Source of the DNA: Triatoma infestans
Taxonomy: Eukaryota; Arthropoda; Insecta; Hemiptera; Reduviidae
Assembly (NCBI GenBank): GCA_011037195.1
Contig: JAAEAF010003530.1
Location: forward strand, 1 to 64,000
Length of the DNA stretch: 64,000 bases
Reading direction: 5' to 3'
Of this stretch, positions 24,649 to 35,793 are shown piece by piece (position 1 is the stretch's first letter; every line of letters begins with the position of its first letter). Under the pieces are notes generated by a model. The model was not told the DNA's origin. It did not search any database and saw only the letters and a program-made list of their open reading frames with translations. Position numbers and translations under genes: made by a program.

Positions 24649-25427
24649 ATCGTTCATCTCTAGGAATAGGGAGATATGCATCTTCTCGGATAGCCAGGCT
24701 GCACTGAAGGCACTTAGGGCATTCAGAACCACTTCTTCCCTAGTTAGGGAGTGTAGAAACTCTCTAGAAGCGTTGTCCCGGCACAACAGAGTGCGGCTAG
24801 TATGGGTGCCGGGACACAAGGGGATTAAAGGCAATGAACTAGCCGACCAACTGGCCAGGAATGGTGCGAGTACTCCTTTCTGTGGGCCAGAACCTGTTCT
24901 GGGAATAGCCAAAAGTATGGCGAGGGCTTCTCTGAGAGAATGGACTCGGAGAGAACATAATCGTCACTGGAGGCTAAGTACTGGAGCAAAACACGGCAAA
25001 ATGGTTATGCCAGAGCTGTGTAGAAGAAGAACCAGAGAGACCCTGGGTTTAAGCAGGTATCAGATTTCTCTGATAACGGGCCTGTTTACTGGGCATGGCA
25101 GGTTCAAAAAACATCTGCACAAGGTAGGGTTGGTGGATATAGAGCCCTTGTGCAGATTGTGTCAGGAGGAGGAGGAGACGGCCTCTCACCTGTTTTTTGA
25201 TTGCGTTGCAATCGGCAGACTGAGGTACGAGATCTTCGGCACGTTGAGACCGGAGGAAATCGTACCCCAGGAAGGACTAGTGGGGAAGGTTTTGGACCTC
25301 ATGAAGAGGGGGGGCTTCCACTACTAGGTACTGAGCGGTTGGCACAATAAGCCTCAACGGGTAGGCTGCAGTGCCTGGGTTTGAGTCTCCCCCTGCATCA
25401 ATCTAATCTAATCTAATCATCGTTCAT
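24649..25427 (+). mobile_element. 5'-truncated LINE with target-site duplication
   Basis: An 11-bp direct repeat (tcatcgttcat) flanks the insertion at 24,649-24,659 and 25,417-25,427. The element itself is 24,660-25,416. It ends in a short tandem tail of TAATC units rather than poly(A), which fits several I/R1/LOA-type LINEs. Only the RNase H domain and C-terminal tail remain, a typical product of incomplete target-primed reverse transcription. The open reading frame and intact duplication mark it as one of the youngest insertions in the window. Confidence 0.9.
24662..25327 (+). pseudogene. RNase H and zinc-tail remnant of a LINE ORF2
   Basis: Open from the 5' truncation point to the stop, about 221 codons. 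The RNase H domain includes CIFSDSQAALKAL (metal-binding Asp) and VWVPGHKGIKGNELADQLAR (the His and Asp of the active site). It is followed at about 24,940-25,250 by a helical linker and a C-x2-C ... H ... C cluster (CRLCQEEEETASHLFFDC), the zinc-ribbon-like tail of R1/LOA/I elements. The reverse transcriptase and endonuclease are absent, so the product could not mobilise itself. There is no evidence for its own promoter; an internal Met at 24,773 is only a frame artefact. Confidence 0.9.
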
Positions 25428-27139
25428 ACAAATGAAAGTTTAAAATCCCAATGGAATCCAAAATAATTGATTCTGCCAAGGTTGTCAAAAGCGAGTACTA
25501 AATCCACGGACGTGAAATTCCTTCTCAACATCATACTCTTATCGAAACTTTTCTTTATAGAAGTAGCTTATGCATTAATTGTATGTAGTCTGCTTGTTTT
25601 TGTTTATTTTCTCATTCTGGTTGATATCTTCTTTTTTTTTTCATAGCGAATGGTGAATAAAATCCAGGCAAGTTTATTATGTGGGCTAAACGAGTAGAAC
25701 CTTCTTCGTCAATTGCATATACCTCCTCCAAAACATGGTGCTATTCTGTCACTAATTCTATGTCAGAAAAAAAAATCGCGAGGCCGATAAAAGAGAACGA
25801 GGCCATTCTGTTTAAAAAAAAAAAAAAAAAAATCATGACGCCATTTTCATCAAAAAAATCTTCGCAAACAATGCAAATAAAGTTACACTTCCGTTTAAGT
25901 GATTTTTCAAACCTATAATTTTAACATTGCATTTTATGGATTTTAATATGGTGACAGGTAAATAAAAATGAAACTTAGAAAAAAATAGCTTAAAACAATA
26001 CAGTTCCCATTACAATCACATTTAAATTCAATGAATAATTGTTCATCGTCCAGTAAAATTGCCCTTCCGATTGGCGGATTTAGTTCGTAACATTTTTGTG
26101 AGGGGTGCTAACTAAACCAAAATTACTGGGTTTGAACTCCGTGTGAATATTCCGTTTTCTAGATATTCTGAACATAAAACAAATGAAAAAACAGAACGAT
26201 CCCTAAATTTTGTTTTTTCAAAGTACGAGTATCTCAAAAAAAATAGATTTCAAGGGTTAATTGAATTTATTTTATTTATTTATTTTTTTTAATCAAACAC
26301 GAATTGCAATATCTCTTTAATTCTGCATTTAAAAAAAATAAAATAAAACAGGCGGATATTTGTTGAGAAAACGATTAATTAATCAGCTGTTAATCAGCTG
26401 ATCGGTATAATGTGGCCAATAAACAAGTGTTTAAAAAAATGTATTATGACCATAGTTTAAAAATAATTCGGTCAACTACAAAAAAAAGAAGAAAAAAAAA
26501 AAGAAAGGTTGGGACATGAAAATATATTTTAAATACAATTTGTTTCGGTTTCTCCCCAACTATACTGTGTAGTAACAATAAGAAATAGATAGAATGAAGA
26601 GAAGTTATATATAGCTTCTATAGAGAGAGCTCACAAAGTCTGGACAAAGCTCACGGCTATATTGAGCTTAGTGTAAAAAGCTCTTTCTCTCTCTATCTAT
26701 CTATAGTAACAGAGTTAACTATAATATACTATATAATACACTCTGCTACATGGTTATGCATGTTAGGATTTTATTCATTCACATACGTGTGCGTAACCTA
26801 TACATGTTTAGAGCTGTAACCACATATTCGCTACATACCAGTTACAATGACACAGTTTATTTATTTATTTTTAAATACTGTTACACTTTTCTTTTTCTGC
26901 CAATAGAGGGGGCTAAAGAGGAAAAACTAGATACGTTCTTATAGGAGAACTATGGCCATGCTACAATGAATTCATGAAGGTAATTTGATCAGAGAATAAA
27001 GTACCAAAGTTAATTTGTTTATTCAATATTGCTGGCGCTATCTTCTGGACTACAATGTAATCAATTCAATGTATCAATGATAGGTACATATACACCGCCA
27101 TTACTTCTTTTATTGTTAGGGCAAATGAATATAAGTTAG
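25428..27139. other. AT-rich stretch, no gene seen
   Basis: No gene recognised. Positions 26,381-26,403 hold two adjacent AATCAGCTG motifs. Positions 26,610-26,710 can form a weak hairpin between 'gagagagctc' and 'gagc...tctctct'. The block near 27,020 ('tattgctggcgctatcttctgg') resembles texts near 2,961 and 6,240. Confidence 0.5.
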
Positions 27140-27750
27140 AAAAAGTCGTGTGAGTGTTTCACTCTTTACTTTTTGTACTTTCTCTCACTCCTAGTAAGGA
27201 GGAAGTATTGTAATCGTGTCAAATTTTCGATATCGAGTTTTCACCGGAAATATCCGTTTTGAGGTACCCTGAGTCCAAAAAAGTGATTTTTAGCAAATGA
27301 TCTGTGTGTGTGCGTGTGTGTGTGTATGTGAACAGCATAGCTCAAAAACGAAAAACCGTAGAAAGTTGAAACTTGATATTCCGTTTAAGTATCATCATGG
27401 GATCTGACAGTACGTTAACTGTCAAAATTCCTCAACCGGAAGTACCACTTTACTAGTTTTTTTTTTTTACTTTTTTGCGATTTTCTCTTTGAGGGAGGGA
27501 TGGGGTTATGTTTTTCTTTAAAGTGCTATCATAGTTGATTATACAATTCTATCATCAAAACAAAATTAATTAGAAATAAATAGGTGGCCAAAATTCCGAT
27601 TTTCAAGAAAATCAGTATACCGGAAGTGTGCTTTTACTGAACAGTTTTCGACGATTCATTCAATTTGGTACACTAACTATAAAATTTGTCCATTATAATT
27701 TTTGAGAAGTGGAGTAAGAGAAAGTAGTGTGAGTGTTTCACACCAGATTT
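27140..27750 (+). repeat. Family A repeat, well preserved
   Basis: The most regular forward copy. It begins with a reversed terminus 'gtgtgagtgtttcact' at about 27,149. It continues 'ctcctagtaaggaggaagtattgtaatcgtgtcaaattttcg', 'accggaaatatccgttttgagg', 'gtgaacagcatagctcaaaaacg' and 'ctcaaccggaagtaccactttact'. It then skips part of the interior and ends 'gtataccggaagtgtgcttttactg' and 'gtgtgagtgtttcacaccagattt' at about 27,750. No coding frame. Confidence 0.85.
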
Positions 27751-30149
27751 TTTTAACATACGGACCTGATTCTTAAATTTGATGCGACACAGTTCTTCGT
27801 CTTTCAGCTGTAAGAGAAAAAATCAGCTGTTTTTATAAATAATCGTATGTTAAAAAAACTACGAAAAATCTTCCAAATCAGCTGATCTATTTTAGAAATA
27901 AATTTGTTAAAAAAAAAAGACAGCTTTGAAAGATAATCATTTCCTCGCAAATATCGATATATATCTATATAATTAATTAACTAATTACAAAAATCAATTA
28001 ATAAATCATAAATTATTAAATATAAAATATACTAAATTAGGGTGTGCAGTTTAAGAGAGAGAGATAGTAGAGAATAAAGACAGCAGGCTGACGACAAGTA
28101 GGTATACAGGTCAAGGGGGCTGTACTAAGTTGGAAGAGTGTTTGTCCTACTGCTGTATTATAGGTACACACTAACTATTACCAAAGTGTAGTTGATAATA
28201 AAAAATTAAAAAAAAAAAAATAATAAGGTCGTACCAATGTCGAATGTCTAATATAACTAGACTGTATGGGTATTTGTGTGTGTGTGTGAGTGTATGTATG
28301 CATGTATGTATTATTATAGTCAGCATTGGTTTTGTAGTAGTTAGTTTGGTGGGGTGATGGTAGTTGGTAGGTACTTTCTAACTTTACACAATACCGGCCG
28401 GCCGGTTGGTTGTTGTTCTCGGTTCGAGTGTTCCATAACTGATATTTAGTTCTGCAATATTAACAACCTAACCTAATTTTTTTTTCGACTTTGTGGGCAA
28501 TAATTTGCTTTAAATTTATTTTTGTTAAATAAAAAAACCTATTTAATAATGTAATAATTTAAAATAAAAGTCAATTACTACAAAACAATTAAAGTCCTTC
28601 AATTTTTTGTGTTTTGTAATATCAAAACAATAAATAATAATTATATTATGTTGAATCTAATTAAAACAGCTGATTTTTTTTTTTTTTTTTTTTGTAGAAG
28701 CAATTATAATAGGCGTTCATAAACAATGGATATATCGCAAAGTGCACAAAGCAAACATCATCACATTGATTTTTCAAGATATCCTGAACATGGGCCACAC
28801 GACGGAAGAAACCGTTCGATGACCAGGGAATGAAACTTTACAAGATCTAACCAACCACCCACCCAGATTACTGCATTCCTACAATCCATATAACGAATCG
28901 TGAAGATATACAAAAATGACTAGCAGAAGGAAGAGGCAAATAAGGCAGATTGTATGGCAATGTCATCTGCAGAGAGATTGGTCAATTAAATTACGGTAAT
29001 TAAACCAAGTCGTACAAACAAATGAACTTTCACTTTTTACACGGAAGAAAAAGACCAAAGATAAAAGAGTATCCTCCTTAGGGATGGGGTTGAGGAGGAA
29101 ATGCAGTTATCTCAGCCTAGTAATAAATATGAACAACACTGACTGACATTGACACATGGAGATGTAATGGGATTAACGTACCCACAAGCAAATTCTTATT
29201 TCATCCCACTCCAACACACACTTAAACACAGTACAGTTTATAGACTGTAGAACTTTACAATTATAGACTGTGAACACTGACACCCAAAGAAGCCACAAAA
29301 AAAAAAAAATGTTTTGGAAGACGCGATACTTATACTTTCAGATGTTTGTAAAACACATCTGCGGATATTTTATAAATTTTGGAATTGAATCCAGTTTTGT
29401 ACCATCTCTTTATTGTAAGAACAAACAGATCTTACGCTAAAAACATTTTTTCCTTGTGAGAGGCCTTCAAATAGGTATTTCCGGTGATTAATTTCACACG
29501 AGACTTGACAAGAAACGGAAACTAGAATACCTTGTCGGATATAAACGAATTTTTTTTTTTCCATTCACATCTTGGATTCTCTAATTTTATATTTGACACT
29601 AATTCGCTAAAGCAGTAGGTTTTTAAAAAAAAAAAAAAAAAAAAATCAGAGAATGTTAAGTAATGGTAGACAAACTTAAATATTAACAGGACGACATGAG
29701 GAAATATCTATTAACTATAGAAACATTAATTTGGCCTAATTTAATCACTAAAAACTTGATAGCAATAATTAAGCAAGCGATTTTACAAAGCAATAATTTC
29801 TATTCTACCATATCCATTGCAGCCATTATGCAAAAAGAGGTTGGGCCATCGTGGGCGGATTGCAGGCTTTATATATATATGGTAAAGTATGGGAGGATTT
29901 ATTGTGGAAACACTGCAAACAGTTTTTCCAAATTTGGAAACTTGTAACGCATTTAAGAAAAATAAAAATGTAAAAATAAAATGCCTCACATTCACATCAT
30001 TTCGCTTACTACAAAGTAACACATATTTTGTTAAAACAGAATTTTCACTAACGTTTAGTTTTCTTAAATCACATCCCAGATGATGGTAGTAATTGCACTG
30101 ATAGAAACTTTTTTTAAAAAAAAAGATGCCTATAACCTCAACTCACGCA
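27751..30149. other. AT-rich stretch, no gene seen
   Basis: Contains further AATCAGCTG-type palindromes (27,821, 27,877 and 28,666), a GC-rich palindrome 'ccggccggccgg' near 28,393, and a short moderate-GC block (28,720-29,240) without an open frame. Minor family A similarity occurs near 29,430-29,500. No gene recognised. Confidence 0.5.
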
Positions 30150-30740
30150 TAAAGCCCAAAAAAAACTAATTTTCCCACAAAAATGTTTCAAATGAAAGTA
30201 ACTGGATAATATTCTAATAAAATATATAATATTATATGGATGGTAAAAACTATACATTCTGCTGATGTGGCACTTTAGAGGAAAGATTAACGCTACTGTT
30301 CTCCCAGAAGACATCCCCCCCCCCAAATCCTGGGCAAATGTTTTAAATAATGTTATCAGTTTATGTAAGTAGATTGTATACGAAGTTTAAAAAAAAAAAA
30401 AAAAAAAAAAGAAGAAACTTAAAAGCTGAACAAGAAGAAAAACCATTCAGTAAAGTAGCACATCCGGTCGATGGATTCACCCGGAAATTCTCTTATCAGA
30501 TACGATGTTATTAACTGAACGGAATAGTTAAGTTTGTGCTTCTTGCGATTTTTAATTTTTGAGATATTTTGTACACTCATTTACTCACACACATACACAA
30601 CTATTCGCTAATTTTTTTTTTTTTTTTTTGTGCTCCAGGGGGGCCTCAGAAACTTGTATTTCCGGTGAAAATTTAATGTCAAAAATTTAACACGATCGCA
30701 ATACTTAATCTTACTAGAAAATTTTATTACTAGAAGAGAA
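30150..30740 (-). repeat. Family A repeat, reverse orientation
   Basis: 'attttcccacaaaaatgtttcaaatgaaagtaac', 'gtagcacatccggtcgatgg', 'gatatttt...actcatttactcacac', 'ggggcctcagaaacttgtatttccggtgaaaatttaa' and 'acacgatcgcaatactt' are in consistent reverse order. Confidence 0.7.
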
Positions 30741-31527
30741 AGTAAAAACACAAAGAAAATTATTCTTTTCTTTATCTTTAAAAATGATCTGTGTCTCACT
30801 AGATATTATGAACAAAATATGTCATCAGTCATTAGTAACTTATCAGAGAGTTATTTCCTTTTTCTTCATTTACAAATTCTACAAGTGTTAATGATTCAGC
30901 TTTCAAAGACCCTTTATTACTAAATATGGTAAATTAACTGCAAAATTACTGTTGTATATCGCTTTAAATGGAGCAATTCATTCTAAACAAACAAGGTTAC
31001 ATATAGTCTAGGACGTATATTGATAAAAAGTTAGGTAAACACGATATTTAAAATACCTAAAACAATTTTCACAAACAACAAAACTGGTTAACATTAAGCC
31101 CCCCCCCTCCACCAATTAAATTGTCATAAACCTGAGTACTTAAATTGATTAAAGATTTTTAAATGGGCAAACAGAAATTAACTATAAGTGTTTTAAATGA
31201 TCTTATTATACCTGAAGTTTCTAATAATTCTTCCTAAGAAATTTCTAATCAACAATTTACTCAGAGTAATTGAAACAAAAATTATCTTTTCATTTTATAT
31301 TTTTTTTATTCAAATATTTAATAATTTTAATGAAGCACTGCTAACTGTATAGTGTTTTTTTTTTTTATGAAAAGGAGCAAATGAAATTATTAATTAAAAC
31401 AAAATATTTTAAAGGAAAACACAGGAATTCCAAAACAAAAAAAAATAAATGGACGGGAAATAACATACAGCCTTTAGTTATATAAACTTCAACAGAGAAA
31501 GCGCGGGGAAGTGGCACAGCTGATATG

Positions 31528-31535
31528 TGACGTCA
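31528..31535. promoter_or_regulatory. CRE palindrome TGACGTCA
   Basis: Perfect consensus for CREB/ATF-type bZIP factors, about 1.7 kb from the Glut4EF-like start codon on the intron side. A chance occurrence is possible. A second copy is at 32,325. Confidence 0.4.
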
Positions 31536-32324
31536 CATTCATGGCTGCCTAAAAACATACCGGCTTTGTAAGAAAACTATTACAAGTTGCTAAACTCTAC
31601 AATATAATGTATATAAAATAACTAAATGATTGAAATAAAGTTGGCAACACTGATAAAAAGATGGGAAATTATGCAAAATTATAATATTATTCGCATGTAT
31701 AAATCTTTAAATATTAGGTAATAAAAATTTAGCCGGTACAAAGAATTGTTTTTACTTTAATATATCACTTAATTTCAAATAATGGACAATAATAATCTAA
31801 AAATAAATAAACAAAAAAAGGACATAAGCACGGCCAAATAAATAAAAAAAAGGAAGCAATCCGTGAAGCCGCCAGAGTTCTGGATGAGGAGCGTAGAAGG
31901 GCACATAGCAACAGCCTTGAAGTGTATGCCCTTCTCTGCATAGCAACAGGCGCAACGCAACGCAAAAATTTTATTTATTTTTTGTATCTTATATAAAATT
32001 TGACTTTTCTATATTTTTTTAAGAGAAAGAAATACCTTTTTTCAGATTTTTTTTTTTTTTTTAAACAACTGATGGATTTTCTAAAGTTTTTTTTTCTATA
32101 TACTGAAAAAATTATTTGCCATTGCTGACTCAATAAGGTTTTTTAAAAATCACATGATTACGTCAAGGAAAAAAAGACGTTAAAATTCAAGTTAAAATTA
32201 CAAAATATTTTTGCAAATTATTACAAATATTATTTTAAAAAAAAACATTCCACTTGACACGCGCAGTAAAAAGGTTATGCATCTTCCAAGTGCATCACAT
32301 TAATAGAATGAGACGCAACGCAAG

Positions 32325-32332
32325 TGACGTCA
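32325..32332. promoter_or_regulatory. CRE palindrome TGACGTCA
   Basis: Second perfect CRE consensus, about 0.9 kb from the start codon on the intron side. A related 'acgtca' lies near 32,800. Confidence 0.4.
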
Positions 32333-32868
32333 CCATTATTACAGGTCTCAAGATGTGTAAACCGGTGACAAAAACTCTTTACTTTTTTAATTTAAATAAA
32401 TTATTAATGTATAATATATTATTATCAGCGGAAATGTAATAATTATGATGATTATTTTTAAAAAAAAAACATTATTTTTTTCTTAAATCGGCCAATACAT
32501 GGTTTAAAATAACCATAAGCCGGTTCTAGTAAATCTGTTATAAATAAAAAGGTACGTTCAGTTTAACTGCAGTTTTTCAGAAATAAACATTGAAATAGTT
32601 TCAAATTTAGAAAAAGGGAAATCCCAAATTTAATAGAATTATATATAAATATGGATATTTAATGAGAAATTAAAGAATAGCCCCACTTTATAATAAAAAT
32701 GATTGGGAAGTTATGGCGCAGTAAGCCAGGCTCCAAACAAGGCTAGCGCGAATAATAGTTCCCGCAGAAAATATCACTGTCCGTTCGTTGTAAACATTAC
32801 GTCAGAAGGCCAAGAATATTTTAATAATAAAAAAAGTACTATTTTTTTTTAAATACTTATAGACTTAC

Positions 32869-33243
32869 CTCTGTTCCAGGAGGTGATATGGTCAACAATA
32901 CTTCATCTTCAATCTGATTATGATAGATTACTTCACCGGAAACTTCACGCCCATTGTATGTAATATAAACTTTCTGTCCGGCTAATAAATGTATACCCTG
33001 CATGGTCTGAAATCCGGGACCAATTAGTTCCACATCTCTGTATTCCCTTTTGAATGGCGGCGCCGAAGCAGAAACAGGATCAAACCTTACTGAATATCTG
33101 GTATCTGATTGCGGCGTGGCACAACTATTTCCTGGAGTTTTGACAGCGTTTATTACACCAGAATAATAAATACCATCTTCGCCTTTAACACACACACGGG
33201 TCCCAATTATAGACCTTTTCGCCAAACGTTTCCCGGTCGACAT
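32869..33243 (-). CDS. Glut4EF: Glut4EF / ZNF395-ZNF704 family regulator, first coding exon
   Basis: This exon encodes the first 125 residues of a protein starting MSTGKRLAKRSIIGTRVC. It ends at a canonical donor (GAG|GTAAGT on the minus strand; last exon base 32,869) in phase 0. The sequence is typical of the conserved N-terminal domain of insect Glut4EF and its vertebrate relatives ZNF395/ZNF704 (DUF4772-type): basic start, DGIYYSGVINAVKTP, TRYSVRFD, YRDVELIGPGFQ and VYITYNGREVSGEV. Known members are nuclear DNA-binding zinc-finger proteins. Their C2H2 exons are not seen here and should lie to the left, possibly outside the window. The start is the first ATG in an exon preceded by a CpG-containing 5' region. 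The family call is from memory of the conserved domain, so alternatives with the same N-terminus remain possible. Confidence 0.75.
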
Positions 33244-33620
33244 ATTATTAAATAATCCTTAATAATATGGAGATTTCACGGGGAATGAAACAAAACAAAA
33301 AAAAAAAGATGGGTGAAAAAATAACTTTAAAAAAAAATAAAAGGAAGAACACGTAAATTATTCACGAATACACTGATACACAAAATAAAGAAGCGTTCAC
33401 TGAACACTTAACGGGTGCTGAACACATCATACGACAACCTCTGCAACAGGGCGCTGATCTGTTAATGCCGGCCGCACCGGCTACAACCTCAGCTGACAGA
33501 TAACAACAATACCACGTGACCATCAAGAGTTGTTCCTATTGGCTGACCCACTTACTCCCTACTCCTATATTTATCAACTCAGCTGTTCAGAAGCCGGCTC
33601 TCCTTCTTGCGTTCTGGTGA
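33244..33620 (-). promoter_or_regulatory. 5' UTR and promoter region of the Glut4EF-like gene
   Basis: GC content and CpG frequency rise (for example 'gccggccgcaccggc' near 33,467) directly upstream of the start codon, against a very AT-rich background. No TATA box stands out, which fits a CpG-type promoter. Two CAGCTG E-boxes lie within it (near 33,490 and 33,582). The transcription start cannot be placed by eye. Confidence 0.5.
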
Positions 33621-33940
33621 CGTATAAACGCACACTCACACACACACACACACACAAAATACACCGCTTCTATTTAACTTTTATCGCTTCCAGAATATGA
33701 ACGTCAGATAGTTTTTAAAACTCAATAGCACTTTTTATATATAAAAAATATCTAGCCTATAAAGTAAAAAAAATATATATATATATATACTTTCTCTTTC
33801 ACTACATTTCTAATAACAGTAATACATAAATTTTACTCTTAATGTTTCCTTTGTTACACGGCTCATTAATTAATTAGAGCACGCACTTTCGCTGTTACTA
33901 AATCTCTTCAATATATTAAAGTATATTTAAACTTTTCTAT
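33621..33940. other. AT-rich flank with CA and TA microsatellites
   Basis: A short (CA)n run at about 33,633-33,656 and a (TA)n run at about 33,773-33,789. No gene. Confidence 0.6.
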
Positions 33941-34490
33941 TCTATTCTAGAACCCGGGGCCTCTAAAGAGGTTCAGCACTTAGATCATGTCTGGGCCCAT
34001 TTGCTACCTGCAGAACGCCTCACATCAGCCCGTATTATTGAGGAACGCCAGTGCAGAGGCGTTGAAATTTCTGATCCCGCCTTCGGCTCCAGAATGTGGG
34101 CGCCAAATTTCAGGAATCGAATGCACGCACTCTCCAAGAAGGTGAAACGGTGTCTCATCCTTTTGGCCGCATTTCCTGCAAAGTGGTTCCGCCAAGAGAC
34201 CATATTATGATGCTTTCTTAAAAGGCTTCACTTTTGTTAGATAGGTTGTGCGAGTCTTTGAGGGGCCTCCAGAAGACCTTAGAGTGGCTCAGGCCCGCAA
34301 TATTTTTCCAATATAATGTATATTTTCATGTTAGCCATTTTTAATGGCCCCCACAGGCAGTTCTGTACGAGATGCCGCAGAAAGGTTCTGAACCAATAGG
34401 CGCTCGTGACACAGCACATTCTTTACACATAAGCCGAAAGCTATTGTGTTTGCAAGAGATTCTAGTTGTTCCCGGCATTCTTTAACAATC
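33941..34490. other. GC-richer block of unknown identity
   Basis: Roughly balanced base composition between AT-rich flanks. Both strands have frames of about 70 codons (plus 34,001-34,210; minus 34,203-33,985) but neither matches a family I know. It could be a retroelement piece or an exon of an untracked gene. Confidence 0.35.
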
Positions 34491-34889
34491 CTCGACCTGA
34501 TGCAGTTCGTTTCTAAAGCTTATTTAAACTAGCTATACAACAAACTAAATCAAAATTAAATTAAATGAATACGTTGAAAAAAGGAAAATTCGTAATTTAA
34601 AGAAACATCAATTTAGAAATCCCTGGAATTTGATTTAAAGTATGTTGCATCTTAAAGAAATTCATCAGGTGACTTTAAACAGATCATTTAATGCCAAACG
34701 TTTTCTATAATTACAGCGAACAGTGCTGTAAACAGTTTTACATAAGAAATTCACCTTGTTTAAATAATAAAATGCATTTTGATTGCATAAGTAATGGGCC
34801 TTAATTAATCCAAATTATTAGAATAAATGTAAAATTTTAAAGGGTTGCTTAATTTTTCTGTGGAGCAGCAACATACTACCGGCAGTTAA

Positions 34890-35240
34890 AATGCTGATAT
34901 ATATAACTCCATAGTCGAAAGCATAACGCAGTACGGTACAGAAAGATGGACTCCAGGAAGTCAAGAGAGAGGGAAATTGTTGGCAAACGAGATGCATTTC
35001 TGAAGAGTTCAGCTCGTAAATCCCATTTAAAGAGAATGAAAAATACGGTGATTAGAAAGAGAATGGAAGTGAAGAATTATTGAAAAGAGGTTGGCGTGGC
35101 TCAGGAACAAAGGACCACAAAGGATCATGGAAAAAAGTGAAGGACCCAGAAAGAAGTAGAAAGAGAGGCAGGGCTCAGTTTTCATGCCTAAAGATGGCTG
35201 AGGAGGATATATTTGGTGTGGCCTTTCAATTGATGACGCC
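34890..35240 (+). pseudogene. Non-LTR reverse transcriptase C-terminal fragment (RTE/CR1-like)
   Basis: Successive plus-strand frames read YGTERWTPGSQ (the usual 'YG.E.WTL' motif), then FLKSSARKSHLKRMKN and VIRKRMEV. This matches the region before the 'LRWFGH' signature in RTE/CR1-type LINEs. Frameshifts and stops separate the parts. It is the same general class as 3,040-3,900 but on the opposite strand and covering a slightly earlier segment. Confidence 0.65.
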
Positions 35241-35399
35241 AGGAACAGAGGAAAAGAATAAAACAACAGAAATAAACATGAGTTTGGGCGAGGGAATCCT
35301 CACTGTGAGGAAAAAACCCTTAAAAAAAAAAAATACATGGTGGAACCGAATATCATAGTGGCAGTTAAAACATAATGCCTAACTTAAAAGCTCATCTCA

Positions 35400-35720
35400 A
35401 TTTCCTAAAATTAATAAATCAATATTGTCGTAAAAATGTTTCAAATAAAAATGGGAATGGGGAGTATGCACACAAAGTTCATGAAATATCGTTGAAACCA
35501 TTGTCAAGAAAATTGGCATAAACAAGGAGAAAATAAGGACTTCCGGTGAACTAATTTTGACTCACTCTCTCATTCATATATGCACACATACTCAGACCAT
35601 TCTCTAAATACTTTTTTTTCTAATTTAGGGATCTCAGAAATATTTACTTCTATTGGGAACTCTATTTCGAAAATCTGATGCGATCACAATACCTCCCATA
35701 TTAGAAAAAGTGAAATAAAT
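35400..35720 (-). repeat. Family A repeat, reverse orientation
   Basis: 'gtaaaaatgtttcaaataaaaatggg' near 35,430, 'ggacttccggtgaactaattttgac' near 35,538, 'cattctctaaatac' and 'gatgcgatcacaatacc' near 35,677 follow the reverse order. The insert of the next element begins shortly after. Confidence 0.65.
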
Positions 35721-35793
35721 TATATAGGGTGGTTTTTAGAATGTCTGTAAGAGTAAATAAAATGTAAAAACAAGCATTTTTTTAATTAAAATA

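Larger units (their letters stand above)
30741..32868. other. Putative intron 1 of the Glut4EF-like gene, proximal part
   Basis: AT-rich sequence immediately downstream of the donor site of the coding exon at 32,869-33,243. It holds two perfect cAMP-response-element palindromes TGACGTCA (31,528-31,535 and 32,325-32,332) and a short moderate-GC patch near 31,850-31,970. No other exon recognised. Confidence 0.45.

Noticed and set aside
28393..28450. GGTTCGA-like B box suggesting a tRNA or tRNA-derived SINE
   Set aside because: No A box or cloverleaf could be formed upstream, and the bases after GGTTCGA do not fit the T-arm.
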